Shown here: in pieces, positions 1-8,718 of the stretch
Position numbering within the stretch: the stretch's first letter is position 1
How the letters are laid out: the number at the start of each line of letters is the position of its first letter
NCBI GenBank assembly: GCA_903832025.1
Contig: CAIKZY010000076.1
Span: 1 to 52,260 of the forward strand
Length of the DNA: 52,260 bases
Direction of reading: 5' to 3'
Source: an uncultured Actinomycetes bacterium
GTDB lineage: Bacteria; Actinomycetota; Actinomycetes; S36-B12
The notes under the pieces: model-generated
Databases searched by the model: none
Told to the model about the DNA's origin: nothing
The model's input: the letters and a program-made list of their open reading frames with translations, nothing else
Made by a program: the position numbers and the translations under genes

Positions 1-315
1 AGGTCAGCTGTCGATCGAGACGTCTTTCCGCTGCCAATCAGGGAATCTGTCTTTCTGACAGTTTGTAATGTTGACATCTTGACTCTATGGCTTTCTGTAA
101 TACTCCCGGCATCGCTGACTGGCTCACCGGCTGGCTCACCGGCTGGCTCACCGGCTGGCTCACCGGCTGACCCCCTGCCTCACCACCTCACTCAACGCCC
201 TGACGCCTGGCCATCCGTCAGACTGGATGACTCACCGAACTGCGGCGTGTCTGCCCAAGTGCATGTCAGCTTGTAACTACTGTTTCCCGTGTTACTGCAG
301 GGATGTGGAGGTCTC
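1..315. other. Intergenic leader upstream of parA
   Basis: I see no convincing gene here. The listed ORF at 79-276 mostly translates the 12-bp repeat into a GSPA repeat and has no family resemblance. The stretch holds the tandem repeat described separately and the parA ribosome binding site (GTGGAGG, just before base 316). It probably carries the parA promoter and a partition site, which is inference. Confidence 0.5.
121..168. repeat. Four 12-bp direct repeats (iteron-like)
   Basis: The unit GGCTCACCGGCT occurs four times in perfect head-to-tail array, about 150 bases upstream of the ParA start. Plasmid partition loci often carry their centromere or autoregulatory operator as short direct repeats just upstream of parA, so this is a candidate parS/parC or operator. 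A simple slippage microsatellite is the alternative. Confidence 0.7.
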
Positions 316-1152
316 ATGGCTGTTGTCCTTTGTCTCGCCGCTGAAAAAGGTGGCGTGGGCAAGTCCACCGTGGCCGCGAACTTGGCTGCCGCATTCGCGC
401 GGAGCGGATACGCAACGGTGCTCATTGACCTCGATCCGCAGGGCACGGCATCCAGTGCCTGGCTCGGGGTAACCTCTGACACCATTTCCAGTGCGGACTA
501 CCTCGTGCGGCCCGAGGCCGGGTCCACGATGGTGGTGGGGGAGGGCTGGATCCCAGCACCGGGGGTTCCAGGGCTCTGGGTGGTGCCGGCCGATCACGAT
601 CCCCTGGTTATCCGCGGCCGCGCCATGGTGACCGAGATGAATGCGGCTTTGATCCTGCGCAATCGCCTGCAGGCCCTCCAGGACGGCACACTCGGGGAGT
701 ACGCCGACATCGTCATCATCGACACCAAGGGCGCAGATCCGCATGAGCCGCTGGTGGCGGCGGGCTTGATTGCCGCTGACTTCGTTCTCCCGGTGCTCAT
801 TCCTGAGCCAGCCCAACTCGACGGGATCGCTCGGGTGGTGACCGCGGTGCACGCATTTGCCGAAGACGGTGTCTCCCAAGCGCAAGTGCTGCCACCATTG
901 GTAAATCAGTTCCCGCACGCGAATCAGGGCCGCAAGTCGGCAAATGTTGCCCAGAAACTTCTGGACGATGCCGGAGTGCCCCTTGCCGAAACCCGCATTC
1001 ATGCCTGGTCGGACGTGCGCATGGCGCAGTCAGAGAACACTCCGGTATGCGTGCACGCCCCAAAATCCAAGGCTGCGGGGGAGTACCACGCACTGGCCAA
1101 GGAACTGCGCAAGTCCATGGGCATAGGTAAGGCGCGAAAGGCGGTGTCCTGA
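316..1152 (+). CDS. parA: ParA-family partition ATPase
   Basis: This is a MinD/ParA-type ATPase, expected to bind DNA non-specifically as an ATP dimer and to position a replicon through a ParB-like partner. The N-terminus carries the deviant Walker A motif EKGGVGKST, followed by LIDLDPQGTASSAW (A' region), and the Walker B-like IVIIDTKG lies around residue 140. The length of 278 residues is normal for the family. I place the start at 316 rather than 289 because GTGGAGG precedes that ATG at good spacing. The stop overlaps the next start by one base, so the two genes are probably translated together. The setting next to replication-type genes suggests plasmid or secondary-replicon partition rather than the chromosomal parAB locus. 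Confidence 0.9.
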   Translation: MAVVLCLAAEKGGVGKSTVAANLAAAFARSGYATVLIDLDPQGTASSAWLGVTSDTISSADYLVRPEAGSTMVVGEGWIPAPGVPGLWVVPADHDPLVIRGRAMVTEMNAALILRNRLQALQDGTLGEYADIVIIDTKGADPHEPLVAAGLIAADFVLPVLIPEPAQLDGIARVVTAVHAFAEDGVSQAQVLPPLVNQFPHANQGRKSANVAQKLLDDAGVPLAETRIHAWSDVRMAQSENTPVCVHAPKSKAAGEYHALAKELRKSMGIGKARKAVS

Positions 1153-1964
1153 TGTCGACGACCAATCAAGAGCGCGCCAAGAACTTGGCCGGGCTATTCG
1201 GCAAGCCTGCAGCGCGGGCTAACGAGGTGTCGGACGAGCCATCGGCAGACCCGACACCGAATGCTCCTGTGGCCAGGCAATCAGCAAAGTCGTCATCACG
1301 CCCGCCAGTGCGCGAATCCCGCGGTGGCAATGCACGACCGGTCTCCCCAAAGGCAGCTGCTCCATTGGTCGAAGAAAGTCATGCGATTGCCGCCGCAGTT
1401 GGCGTAATGGGCAAGGTCATCACGATCGCGGCGACAGATGCAGACCCCGGCTCGGTGGTGGGTGAGGCTGCAGATAACCCCACAGCAGTGGATGTGCACC
1501 CAATTGACCTTTCGCCCAGGCCAGTCGAACCGGCAACGCCGGAATCCTCCGCTGATCTCGTAACGGCCAAAGTGATCGAACTGCTGTGCACGCCAACGCG
1601 TTTGTCCGGCACCTCTGAGCGACATAACGTCCAAGTACCGCAGGCAACCTTGGATTTGTTGCGCGAGGTGGACAAGCGCCTGGCTCAGTCAGGGCGACCG
1701 GTGGTCTCGCGGAATGCGCTGCTGGCAGCAGCCGCGGAGCGGATCATCACCGACCCGGCACGCTTTGAGCATATGCAGGCTCCGGTCGCCCGCACCGGAA
1801 GTGCCGGAGTGCAAGGGCGCATCAGTCCCAATCTTCGAGTCCGCCTTCGTGCTGCGGTCTACAGCACTGACACACCGCTGGTGACTGCGCACGCCATGGC
1901 TCACGCCGTGAACGAATTGCTGGCGGCCGCCAAGCGTGGACTGCGGCTGTCTTCTCGTTCGTGA
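1152..1964 (+). CDS. Putative ParB-like centromere-binding partner
   Basis: This 270-residue protein has no clear named family. Its first 130 residues or so are low-complexity, rich in Ala, Pro and Ser, and look disordered. The C-terminal half is folded-looking: HNVQVPQATLDLLREVDKRL followed by a helix with SRNALLAAAAERII. That layout resembles the strand-helix-helix of ribbon-helix-helix DNA-binding proteins. It starts one base inside the parA stop, so it is almost certainly ParA's partner, probably binding the upstream 12-bp repeats. No canonical ParB N-terminal motif is visible. The ParB-like role rests on position and on the weak RHH resemblance. Confidence 0.6.
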   Translation: MSTTNQERAKNLAGLFGKPAARANEVSDEPSADPTPNAPVARQSAKSSSRPPVRESRGGNARPVSPKAAAPLVEESHAIAAAVGVMGKVITIAATDADPGSVVGEAADNPTAVDVHPIDLSPRPVEPATPESSADLVTAKVIELLCTPTRLSGTSERHNVQVPQATLDLLREVDKRLAQSGRPVVSRNALLAAAAERIITDPARFEHMQAPVARTGSAGVQGRISPNLRVRLRAAVYSTDTPLVTAHAMAHAVNELLAAAKRGLRLSSRS

Positions 1965-2557
1965 CCAGCGGGGGAGCAGTTCACGCAGCACTGCGCCGAC
2001 GCGGACTCACCCTGGAATGGGCGACCTTGTCCTGGAATGTGATTGGCGTCCTGGTCTTGCTCGGCACCGCACTGACCGCCCATTCAGTTGCCCTGGGTGC
2101 GTTTGGCTTGGATTCGCTGCTCGAAATCGGCGCCAGCACCGTGGTGATCTGGGAGCTCAGCGAATCCAGCGAACGGCGCCAGGAGATGGGGCTGCGCATC
2201 ATTGGCCTTGCCTTCGCCGTGCTGGCGCTATACCTGGCAGTGCAATCGGTGATGGCGTTGACCGGCAACTGGGTAGCGCAGACCAGCCCATTGGGGATTG
2301 TCTGGACGGCGGTCACCGCGGTGGTGATGTTTGCCCTGGCTCGAGGAAAATCCATCACCGGTCAGGCGCTGGGCAATCCCGTACTGATCGCCGAGGCGCG
2401 CGTGACCGTGGTCGATGCCTGTTTGGCGTGTGTGGTGTTGCTTGGCCTGGTGTGCAACGCAATCCTTGGCTGGTGGTGGGCCGACCCGATTGCCGGCCTC
2501 GTGATTGCTGGCTACGCGGTGCGCGAAGCACGACATGCATGGTCAGCTGCGTCCTGA
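1961..2557 (+). CDS. Cation-efflux-like membrane protein
   Basis: This 198-residue integral membrane protein has about five or six hydrophobic segments. The stretch GAFGLDSLLEIGASTVVIWE matches the second transmembrane helix of cation diffusion facilitators, where acidic and polar residues bind metal. ADPIAGLVIAGYAVREA matches the later CDF helix, which normally reads D-P-I-x-x. The cytoplasmic C-terminal domain of full CDF transporters is missing, so this is a transmembrane-only relative. It starts with GTG overlapping the previous stop by four bases, which couples it to the partition pair. The reason for that coupling is unclear. Its substrate cannot be told from sequence. Confidence 0.7.
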   Translation: MTSGGAVHAALRRRGLTLEWATLSWNVIGVLVLLGTALTAHSVALGAFGLDSLLEIGASTVVIWELSESSERRQEMGLRIIGLAFAVLALYLAVQSVMALTGNWVAQTSPLGIVWTAVTAVVMFALARGKSITGQALGNPVLIAEARVTVVDACLACVVLLGLVCNAILGWWWADPIAGLVIAGYAVREARHAWSAAS

Positions 2558-2605
2558 CCCGTGCACGTGATCGCCCCGCGAGGCACCGCACCATCGCCTC
2601 AACGG

Positions 2606-3874
2606 TTATCTCGCTGGGGTCATCAAAGACGCTAACGTGCTGCGGTCATACAGCGCCAGCGTGGACACCTCGCCTGTCCGGCCATGGCGATTCTTGGCCA
2701 CGATCAACCACAGGCTTTCGGGGAATTCCGCATCGCGATGCAGCAAGATCACCGCATCGGAGTCAGCTTCCAGCTGGCCGGACTCTCGCAGGTCTGCCAG
2801 GGTCGGGCGCTTTTCCGCCCGAGCCTCTGATGCTCGGTTGAGCTGCGATGCGGCGATGACTGCAACGCGCTCTTCGATCGCCAGTCGCTTGAGAGCACGG
2901 GAGATCGCTGCGACCTCAGTCTGTCGATTCTCCGACGTTCCTGTCGGGGGAGTGAGCAACTGCAAGTAGTCGATGAGCACGACCTCGATGGGATGCTTGC
3001 CCCGTCGCGAGACCCGAATCGCCGCAGCGATATCCGACACGGACATTGATGCGTCCACGATCGTGATCGGCTCCAGCGCAGCGGGAAGCGCAGTTGGCTT
3101 ATCCAATCGCAATTGGCTCATCGGCGTTGCGGTGTAGTTCGCCAGGCACCGTTCGAGAACTTCGCGACTAGTCATTTCCAATGTTACGTACAGCACGCCA
3201 TGACCACTTGCGGCAATGGACACTGCGGCCTGCGCCAGCGCGGTGGATTTCCCCGTTGCCGGCCTGGCGGCGATCAGCATCATGTGCCCGGGGATGGCAC
3301 CGCGAATATCGGTCTGGCTGGCCAGGTCTGGCAATCCGATCGAAATGGCCGGCGAGGTGGTTGCGGTCAACCATTCATCAAAGACGTCAGCGATCGGCAC
3401 CACAGCGCGCTGAGTTTCCCCTGCCACTGCCGACTCAATCTGCTCCCAGGCAAATCGATGCAGTGCCTCGGCGTCCTCGCTGGTAGCCGGCGTGGGGTTA
3501 GCTTCCACGGCTTGTTGAATGCGCAGTGAGGCAACCTGCAACTGGCGCAGTGAGGCAGATTCCAGGATGCGCTGGGCATACCAGGGGATCGAGGCGGCAA
3601 GGCACCCGTCGTGCACCAGGTCGGTAACTGCCGTTGCGCCCCCGATTCGCTCCAGCAGCCCATCGGCACGCAACTGGACCACCACCGCAGCGACATCACC
3701 GCCCAGCACCGGGTTTTGGTGGTACACCGCTAACGCGGCGCCATAGATCGATGCCAGGCGCTGATCGGTGAAGTGCTCCGTTCGAACAGGGGATTCCAGT
3801 CGGTCCGTCTCGCTCGGTGCGATCAGGACTCCACCGACAAATGCGCGCTCTAGAGAATCCTGGGCGGGGTTCAT
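2606..3874 (-). CDS. dnaB: DnaB-type replicative helicase (divergent)
   Basis: This is a RecA-fold replicative helicase that would unwind DNA at a fork. The N-terminal DnaB domain (about residues 1-110, SLERAFVGGVLI onward) is present. The C-terminal ATPase has Walker A ARPATGKST near residue 203, Walker B VVLIDYLQLL, and the typical SQLNRASEARAEKRPTLADL and LRESGQLEADSDAV segments. At 422 residues it is slightly shorter than usual chromosomal DnaB, and the Walker A differs from the common GRPGMGKT. It overlaps the upstream initiator-like gene by four bases (ATGA). The absence of rpsR/rplI neighbours and the presence of parA nearby argue for a plasmid-type copy. The gene ends convergently with the CDF-like gene. 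Confidence 0.88.
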   Translation of the reverse strand: MNPAQDSLERAFVGGVLIAPSETDRLESPVRTEHFTDQRLASIYGAALAVYHQNPVLGGDVAAVVVQLRADGLLERIGGATAVTDLVHDGCLAASIPWYAQRILESASLRQLQVASLRIQQAVEANPTPATSEDAEALHRFAWEQIESAVAGETQRAVVPIADVFDEWLTATTSPAISIGLPDLASQTDIRGAIPGHMMLIAARPATGKSTALAQAAVSIAASGHGVLYVTLEMTSREVLERCLANYTATPMSQLRLDKPTALPAALEPITIVDASMSVSDIAAAIRVSRRGKHPIEVVLIDYLQLLTPPTGTSENRQTEVAAISRALKRLAIEERVAVIAASQLNRASEARAEKRPTLADLRESGQLEADSDAVILLHRDAEFPESLWLIVAKNRHGRTGEVSTLALYDRSTLASLMTPAR

Positions 3875-4803
3875 GGACCGGCCTGCTCAGTGCTGATTGG
3901 CAGCAGCGCTGCCGATGTAAGGATGTAACGTACGTCGACCTTGGCTCCATCATTTGCTGCCAGGGCAGTGGCGTGGTCCAGGACCTGCTGTGCCCACTTG
4001 GGATAGCGCGTGGACAGTGCCAGGTACTGGCTGCCATCCATCAACGGGGTTGCAGCCTGTTCGGTAGCCAGGGGTTCACCCGCCAAGAACCCGTCAATGG
4101 CCTCCGGTCCGGATCGAAGGATCCAGTTGAGATACCGGGGAGGGGAGTCGATGCCACCGCGGTCGCGGACTGCCTCGACCAGGCGGAGCAACTTCTCGGC
4201 TCCTACCTGAGACACGATCTGCTCCGGCAGTTGTCCGACAAATCCGATCGAGGACAAGGCATCGGTCAGCCAGCGGGGAGTTGCTCCCGAGTGCTGTGTG
4301 TTCATAGGAGAAACAGCAACAACAGGATCGGGGAACTTGTGCCCGCTGTTTGCCACCGTCGGTGAGGGAACGCGTGGTTTGACGGGGTAGGCAATGACCT
4401 GCGCATTATTCCCGCGGGAATCTTTCCCCCGGGAAATCTTCCCTGGTCTAAGTGGATCAGGATCCGGCGACGTGAGTCCGGGAATGCATGTAACAAAGTA
4501 ACGTGTGGGAGTCGCGCCGAGGCCTCGCCCAAGCCGCTTGCCGTCAACGCGCACGATCAACCCCGCTGCGTTGAGATCCGCCAGCCATTTGGCGCAGGTC
4601 TTTCGAGTCACTCCAAGTGACGCCGCAAGGTCGTCGGCACTGATGTTGGTGCACCAGCCGCCGGGAACATCGGCAGAAGGGGCAGCCAGGTGGCACAGGC
4701 GCAGCAGCGCACCGAATAGGGCAGTGCCCAATTGCGCGGCAAGCTCGGCATCGCTGGCCAGTTCTGGAAAGCCTGGTGGCACGACAGTGCGCGAGGTCAG
4801 CAC
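3871..4803 (-). CDS. Winged-helix replication-initiator-like protein
   Basis: This 310-residue protein starts with GTG. Residues 20-100 look like a winged helix: ALLRLCHLA, then DDLAASLGVTRKTCAKWLADL (helix-turn-helix), then GLIVRVDGKRLGRG (wing). The C-terminal part contains a second helical region (TDALSSIGFVGQLPEQIVSQ) and PRYLNWILRSGPEAIDGFL. Its stop overlaps the DnaB start, and this arrangement is common for a plasmid or phage replication protein paired with a helicase or loader. I cannot tell initiator from loader. The function comes mainly from position. Confidence 0.6.
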   Translation of the reverse strand: MLTSRTVVPPGFPELASDAELAAQLGTALFGALLRLCHLAAPSADVPGGWCTNISADDLAASLGVTRKTCAKWLADLNAAGLIVRVDGKRLGRGLGATPTRYFVTCIPGLTSPDPDPLRPGKISRGKDSRGNNAQVIAYPVKPRVPSPTVANSGHKFPDPVVAVSPMNTQHSGATPRWLTDALSSIGFVGQLPEQIVSQVGAEKLLRLVEAVRDRGGIDSPPRYLNWILRSGPEAIDGFLAGEPLATEQAATPLMDGSQYLALSTRYPKWAQQVLDHATALAANDGAKVDVRYILTSAALLPISTEQAGP

Positions 4804-4825
4804 CAGATCACCTGGTCATCAGTGC

Positions 4826-5236
4826 TCATACCCACTGCTCTCGCAGATCGGTGTACCAGCGACCGATTTGTAGGCAGGCAACGGGGAATTGACGAAGTCG
4901 GTCGAGCGCACCCAGAGCTTGCAGCATCGTGGGCAGGATCTCGGCGGCTTCATGGCTGACCATCGGTGCGATCAACACGTCTTCAGCGCCGATGGAATCC
5001 GGCTTGGCAGGAAGCCCTGCTTGGCGCAGTCCCGGGGTGGTCAGCACTTTGGCCCACACCAGATCGGCTGCAGTCCAGGTGTCTGCAGGGGGGAGTACTC
5101 CTTCACGCTCCAGTTTGCGCGCGGTGGCTTCATTAATCCCGGTGAGACGGCATGCATGCGCCCTGGAGCGTGGGTCCAGGGGACGAGCCATGCCCACATC
5201 TTTGTGCTCAATGAGGGTATTGAGCGGTAATGACAC
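4826..5236 (-). CDS. MerR-like small DNA-binding protein
   Basis: This 136-residue protein starts the operon that runs into the winged-helix and DnaB genes, with 22 bases before the next start. Residues 25-60 (LTGINEATARKLEREGVLPPADTWTAADLVWAKVL) look like a MerR-type winged helix: a helix-turn-helix followed by a basic, aromatic wing. The remainder is helical. It may be an autoregulator or a copy-control factor. An internal ATG 45 bases in (MARPLDPRSR) is an alternative start. No exact family is recognised. Confidence 0.55.
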   Translation of the reverse strand: MSLPLNTLIEHKDVGMARPLDPRSRAHACRLTGINEATARKLEREGVLPPADTWTAADLVWAKVLTTPGLRQAGLPAKPDSIGAEDVLIAPMVSHEAAEILPTMLQALGALDRLRQFPVACLQIGRWYTDLREQWV

Positions 5237-5388
5237 ACCTGTTACTCGTACGCCTTGCGCTTTATCGATATTACGCGGGATTCATACGCATAATGCCATG
5301 AGTTATCCGTACGTTGTCCGAATATATTTCCCCGCATGCGGCACCCGGCTGGGCGGTAGGCGATCCTGTGCTGTCGCCAAAGTGAGGA

Positions 5389-6015
5389 ATGCGCATGTCC
5401 GACCTGCTCGCCCTGACCGTCTCAACTCGTGGACAGCAGTCGTGGTCGCTGCGGGTTCTGGAGGTGTTCCTGGCCCAGTTCGCCACGCGTTACGCCGATG
5501 CCGAAGTGTGTATGCGCGATCTCAACGCCCTGCCCCACATCAGCTTGGGCGCCCTGCAGGCTGGGCGGACCCCGGTCGACCAGCACACTGCGCAGCAGCG
5601 GCAGGACTTCGCCCTGCAGGCTGAACTTGTCGATGAGGTCGCCGCTTGTTAGCACCTGGTGATCGCTACCCCGATGTACAACTGGGGTCCACCCAGTGCC
5701 CTGAAGGCCTGGGTGGACCACTTCGTCAATATCCGCACCTTCTACGGCTCGCCCAGTCCGTTCGCCGGGAAGCAGATCACCGTCATCGTCTGCTCGGCAG
5801 GGCTGTATTCCCGAGGGGAGCTGATGGATGATGACGGGTTGAGGCCATGGTTGCGGATTGTGTTCCGCCGTCTAGGAAGTTCAGACGTTCATTTCATCGA
5901 CTGCGACCCCACCGGCCCGCTGGATCGAGGGACCGTGCAACTTGAAGATCCAGCCAGTGCTTGGGCCCAGGCCATGCGGCAGGTCACCGATCGGATTGCG
6001 GAATTGTCCGCTTAG
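5389..6015 (+). pseudogene. azoR: FMN-dependent NADH azoreductase, interrupted by in-frame TAG
   Basis: Two ORFs in the same frame (5389-5652 and 5659-6015) together make one flavodoxin-fold AzoR-like quinone/azo reductase of about 208 residues. The first part has the N-terminal segment and MRDLNALPHIS, matching the AzoR RDL element. The second has the conserved IATPMYNWGPPSALKAWVDH and SAGLYSRG loops that bind FMN. They are separated only by a TAG at 5650-5652, at a point where family members have an ordinary residue (VAAC-stop-HLVIATPMYN). A CAG or GAG to TAG change would explain it. The break is either a real nonsense mutation or a base-call error. The spared downstream frame suggests a recent event. 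Confidence 0.85.
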
Positions 6016-6211
6016 GCCCATTGCATGCTGACCGCTGACTACCAGGAACTCTCACCCTCAAGGAGACAGTTGCGCTGATTGGCAGATCACGCCGATAGCT
6101 AGTGGTCGGGGCAAAGGGGCTATCGACTGGAACCGGGAGTTGACCCGGCTGATCTGGCATAAGCGCGTGCAATGGGTGAGGCGAAGCGAGGATCAATCCC
6201 GTGTCGAGGAT

Positions 6212-7687
6212 CTATCTCGGGCGCACAGCGCCCATCTGGTCGAGGAGTTCATCGACGTCAATGGTGGCAATCCGTGTCCCGGTGTCGCTGAATCCGTAGG
6301 GAAGGATTAGGCGCTTTCCGTGAATCACTCCGCCGCACGAGTAAACAACGTTGGGGACGTAGCCATTGCGCTCACTGGCAATGGGCTCCAGCAGCGGGCT
6401 GTCCAATGAACCCAGGAGTACCGTGGGGTCGTCCAGGTCGAGCAGGATCGCTCCCAGCACGTACTTGCGCATCGGCCCGGTGCCATGCGTGATGACGAGC
6501 CAACCGGCCTCGGTCTCCATCGGTGATCCGCAGTTGCCACTTTGGACCAACTCCCACGGCTGGGAGGACTGCGCAAATGTCTTTCCTCGCGACCAGTGAT
6601 ACCCGTCATCAGAGGTGGCGATTGAGTTCGCTTCCCGATCCCAGCGCGACAGGGCCATGTACGTGCCTCCGACCTGGCGAGGGAACAGTGCAATGCCCTT
6701 GTTCAAGGCTGCCGGACCGGTCAAGTCCGTGGAGGAAAAGCATCGAAAGTCGACAGTCTCCAGAACACGGGGGACAACGGACTGCCCATCGAATCCGGTG
6801 TAGGTGCAGCGATAACTAGTTTCCCCGCCGGGACCGGTGAACCGAACCCACCTGGCGTCCTCGATACCGCGCCGTTCGTTGGAAGCGGTCGGCCAGATAA
6901 CCCGCTCGCTCAGGACCGTGTCATCACCGAAGTCCACCTCATAGCTACTTCGCGCAATCACTTGCAAACGCTCGGCGATGGCGTCCACGCCTGCGACATG
7001 AAAGCGCTTGGAATGCAGTTGGGCCAATGTGACATCGAGTTCCTCAGGGGTGAAGCTGTCCGGCAGCATGCCCAAGACGAACATAAGGTCGTCTAATGGG
7101 AGCCCGGCATCGGTGGCGGCCTGCAGGACCAGCTTGCTGCGGAGCACGGTGTATCGACGAGCTTGGGTGGTGGCATAGGCAGTGGCATCGTCAACGCGTA
7201 TTGATCCGTCAGAGTCGAGCATCCCTGACCGGAAGACCATCGAGCTGATGTGGCCTTCGCCGACTGCACGGATGCTCATGATGAATCGCATCTGGCCGTC
7301 AGATAGCCCGGATTGGTCTGGGGCAGGAACCATTGATGGGTTGAAGTACGCCGTCGCCTCGAAGGCATACTCCTGGGTCAGATAGGCCCCGATGAGCAAC
7401 CGCCGTGCCTCACTGAGCTCGTTGTCCGGGTCGACCAGACCCGCTACGGCACCAAAGTGCAGCTCAAATTGCTGAATCAGGTCCTTGTGACGATCACGGA
7501 ATTCCACGATGGTGGAGTCCAAGACTTCGGCAACCACTGCATCGGGCAATGACATGGCGCGCGCGATGACACCTTTCGCCCGTGAGGTACCTCGTATCAG
7601 TTCTTCCTCGCCGGGGATGAAAATGCGACACATCACCCGATCTGGGTTCGGTCGCAATATGGTGTCCGTGCGAGTGACTAGACCCAT
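6212..7687 (-). CDS. GH130-family glycosidase/phosphorylase-like protein
   Basis: This 491-residue protein resembles the long actinobacterial GH130 proteins, whose studied relatives are beta-mannoside phosphorylases or hydrolases. The N-terminal 200 residues are a helical extension with FNPSMVPAPDQSG and RFIMSIRAVGEGHISS. The five-bladed propeller follows, with GIEDARWVRF in the place of the catalytic GxED motif, and GNCGSPMETEAGWLVITHGTG near the phosphate or sugar site. Its start overlaps the end of the next upstream gene by ten bases, so the three-gene sugar operon is tightly coupled. The exact substrate is unknown. Mannose-containing glycan turnover or a compatible solute are possibilities. 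Confidence 0.8.
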   Translation of the reverse strand: MGLVTRTDTILRPNPDRVMCRIFIPGEEELIRGTSRAKGVIARAMSLPDAVVAEVLDSTIVEFRDRHKDLIQQFELHFGAVAGLVDPDNELSEARRLLIGAYLTQEYAFEATAYFNPSMVPAPDQSGLSDGQMRFIMSIRAVGEGHISSMVFRSGMLDSDGSIRVDDATAYATTQARRYTVLRSKLVLQAATDAGLPLDDLMFVLGMLPDSFTPEELDVTLAQLHSKRFHVAGVDAIAERLQVIARSSYEVDFGDDTVLSERVIWPTASNERRGIEDARWVRFTGPGGETSYRCTYTGFDGQSVVPRVLETVDFRCFSSTDLTGPAALNKGIALFPRQVGGTYMALSRWDREANSIATSDDGYHWSRGKTFAQSSQPWELVQSGNCGSPMETEAGWLVITHGTGPMRKYVLGAILLDLDDPTVLLGSLDSPLLEPIASERNGYVPNVVYSCGGVIHGKRLILPYGFSDTGTRIATIDVDELLDQMGAVRPR

Positions 7688-8718
7688 CGCATGTCTCCGA
7701 TCAAGGCGAGTCGACGCTGGTCAGTCATCAGGTATGCCAGCGTGGATTCTGCACCCTGATTGGTGTTGCGGCCGTGAATGGTGAGTCCGTCATAGCCCGC
7801 GCCAGTACGGGGATCGAACATGCGGGTTTGAGTGTCGTTGACCCCGTCAAACCAGCCGTACGCTGCTTCGATCGTTGCGAGCCACTGCCGCTCCTCGGTG
7901 ATCTCATATGCGGTTGAGACCGCATCAGTGATCGTGCTGAGCTCGATGGGTTGCTGATCGAAGCGTTGGCGAGTCTCATTCGGTCCCCAACCCCCAACTG
8001 CGGTGACGGAGAAGGCATCGGCATGCATCTCAACGGTCAACAGCCAGGTGAGCAGAGCTAATCCAGCATCGGTGACGGCGGGCCGGCCCAGCAATGCCCC
8101 ACCCGCGATCAGCACCTCAGGCAAGGCCGCATTGGCATACGTCAATCGAGGTTGAGGCCAAGGCCAGCTCGGTTCGGCCGGTTCGGGGATCATGTCGATG
8201 GCAGCATGAAGGAGGTCTTGCGATGGTCGATGGTGGGGAATGAGCCGAAGCACCTCGGCAGCTCCCAGCGCGGCGAACAGCATCGAATGCAACCACGGAC
8301 TTCGACGAGAAACCGAGAACTCATAGCGAGACAGGGCATCGCTGCGCACCATCGGATCAGGGTCATGGGTGGTCACGGTTCCCAAAGCCCAGATGGCGCG
8401 GCCCCAGGCGTCGGCGCACTCGGCAGGTCCTGACCAACGTCCAAGCACGTCGCAGCGATTGACGAACCCACCGCCGGCACCTTGAGCATGAGACAAGAAG
8501 CGCAGGTAGGTCAGCACGAGCCCGCGCAGTTCCGGGGATCGCACCCGGCTGCGCTCCATGACGATCAGCCCGCGGGCAACGTCGTCCACGCAGTAGCCAT
8601 GCTCACGCCTGGCAGAGGATCCGAGCGCGTGTTCGAAGAGTCCTCGGGCATCCGACATCGCCAGGAGGTGTTCGAAATTCAACTCTGGCTGGGTCAATTC
8701 AGCTCCCAGTCGGTGCAA
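7678..8718 (-). CDS. (alpha/alpha)-barrel glycosidase-like protein
   Basis: This 346-residue protein carries REHGYCVDDVARGLIV near residue 40 and repeated helical hairpins rich in Trp and Ala, such as ALPEVLIAGGALLGRP and GWFDGVN. It ends with GYDGLTIHGRNTNQGAESTLAYL. The pattern fits an (alpha/alpha)6 toroid, typical of sugar-processing enzymes that act beside GH130 proteins and GT4 transferases in actinobacteria. It overlaps both neighbours (20 bases with the GT4 gene, 10 with GH130). I cannot assign a reaction. A catalytic acid among the conserved Asp residues is plausible. Confidence 0.6.
   Translation of the reverse strand: MHRLGAELTQPELNFEHLLAMSDARGLFEHALGSSARREHGYCVDDVARGLIVMERSRVRSPELRGLVLTYLRFLSHAQGAGGGFVNRCDVLGRWSGPAECADAWGRAIWALGTVTTHDPDPMVRSDALSRYEFSVSRRSPWLHSMLFAALGAAEVLRLIPHHRPSQDLLHAAIDMIPEPAEPSWPWPQPRLTYANAALPEVLIAGGALLGRPAVTDAGLALLTWLLTVEMHADAFSVTAVGGWGPNETRQRFDQQPIELSTITDAVSTAYEITEERQWLATIEAAYGWFDGVNDTQTRMFDPRTGAGYDGLTIHGRNTNQGAESTLAYLMTDQRRLALIGDMRWV

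Noticed and set aside
79-276. ORF encoding a GSPA repeat protein
   Set aside because: It is a translation of the 12-bp DNA repeat, with no ribosome binding site or family features.
292-1002. Long minus-strand ORF inside parA
   Set aside because: A shadow of the clearly coding plus strand, with no protein-like domain.
1936-2841. 301-residue plus-strand ORF over the CDF-like gene
   Set aside because: Arg/Gly-rich shadow frame. The membrane-protein frame is clearly the coding one.
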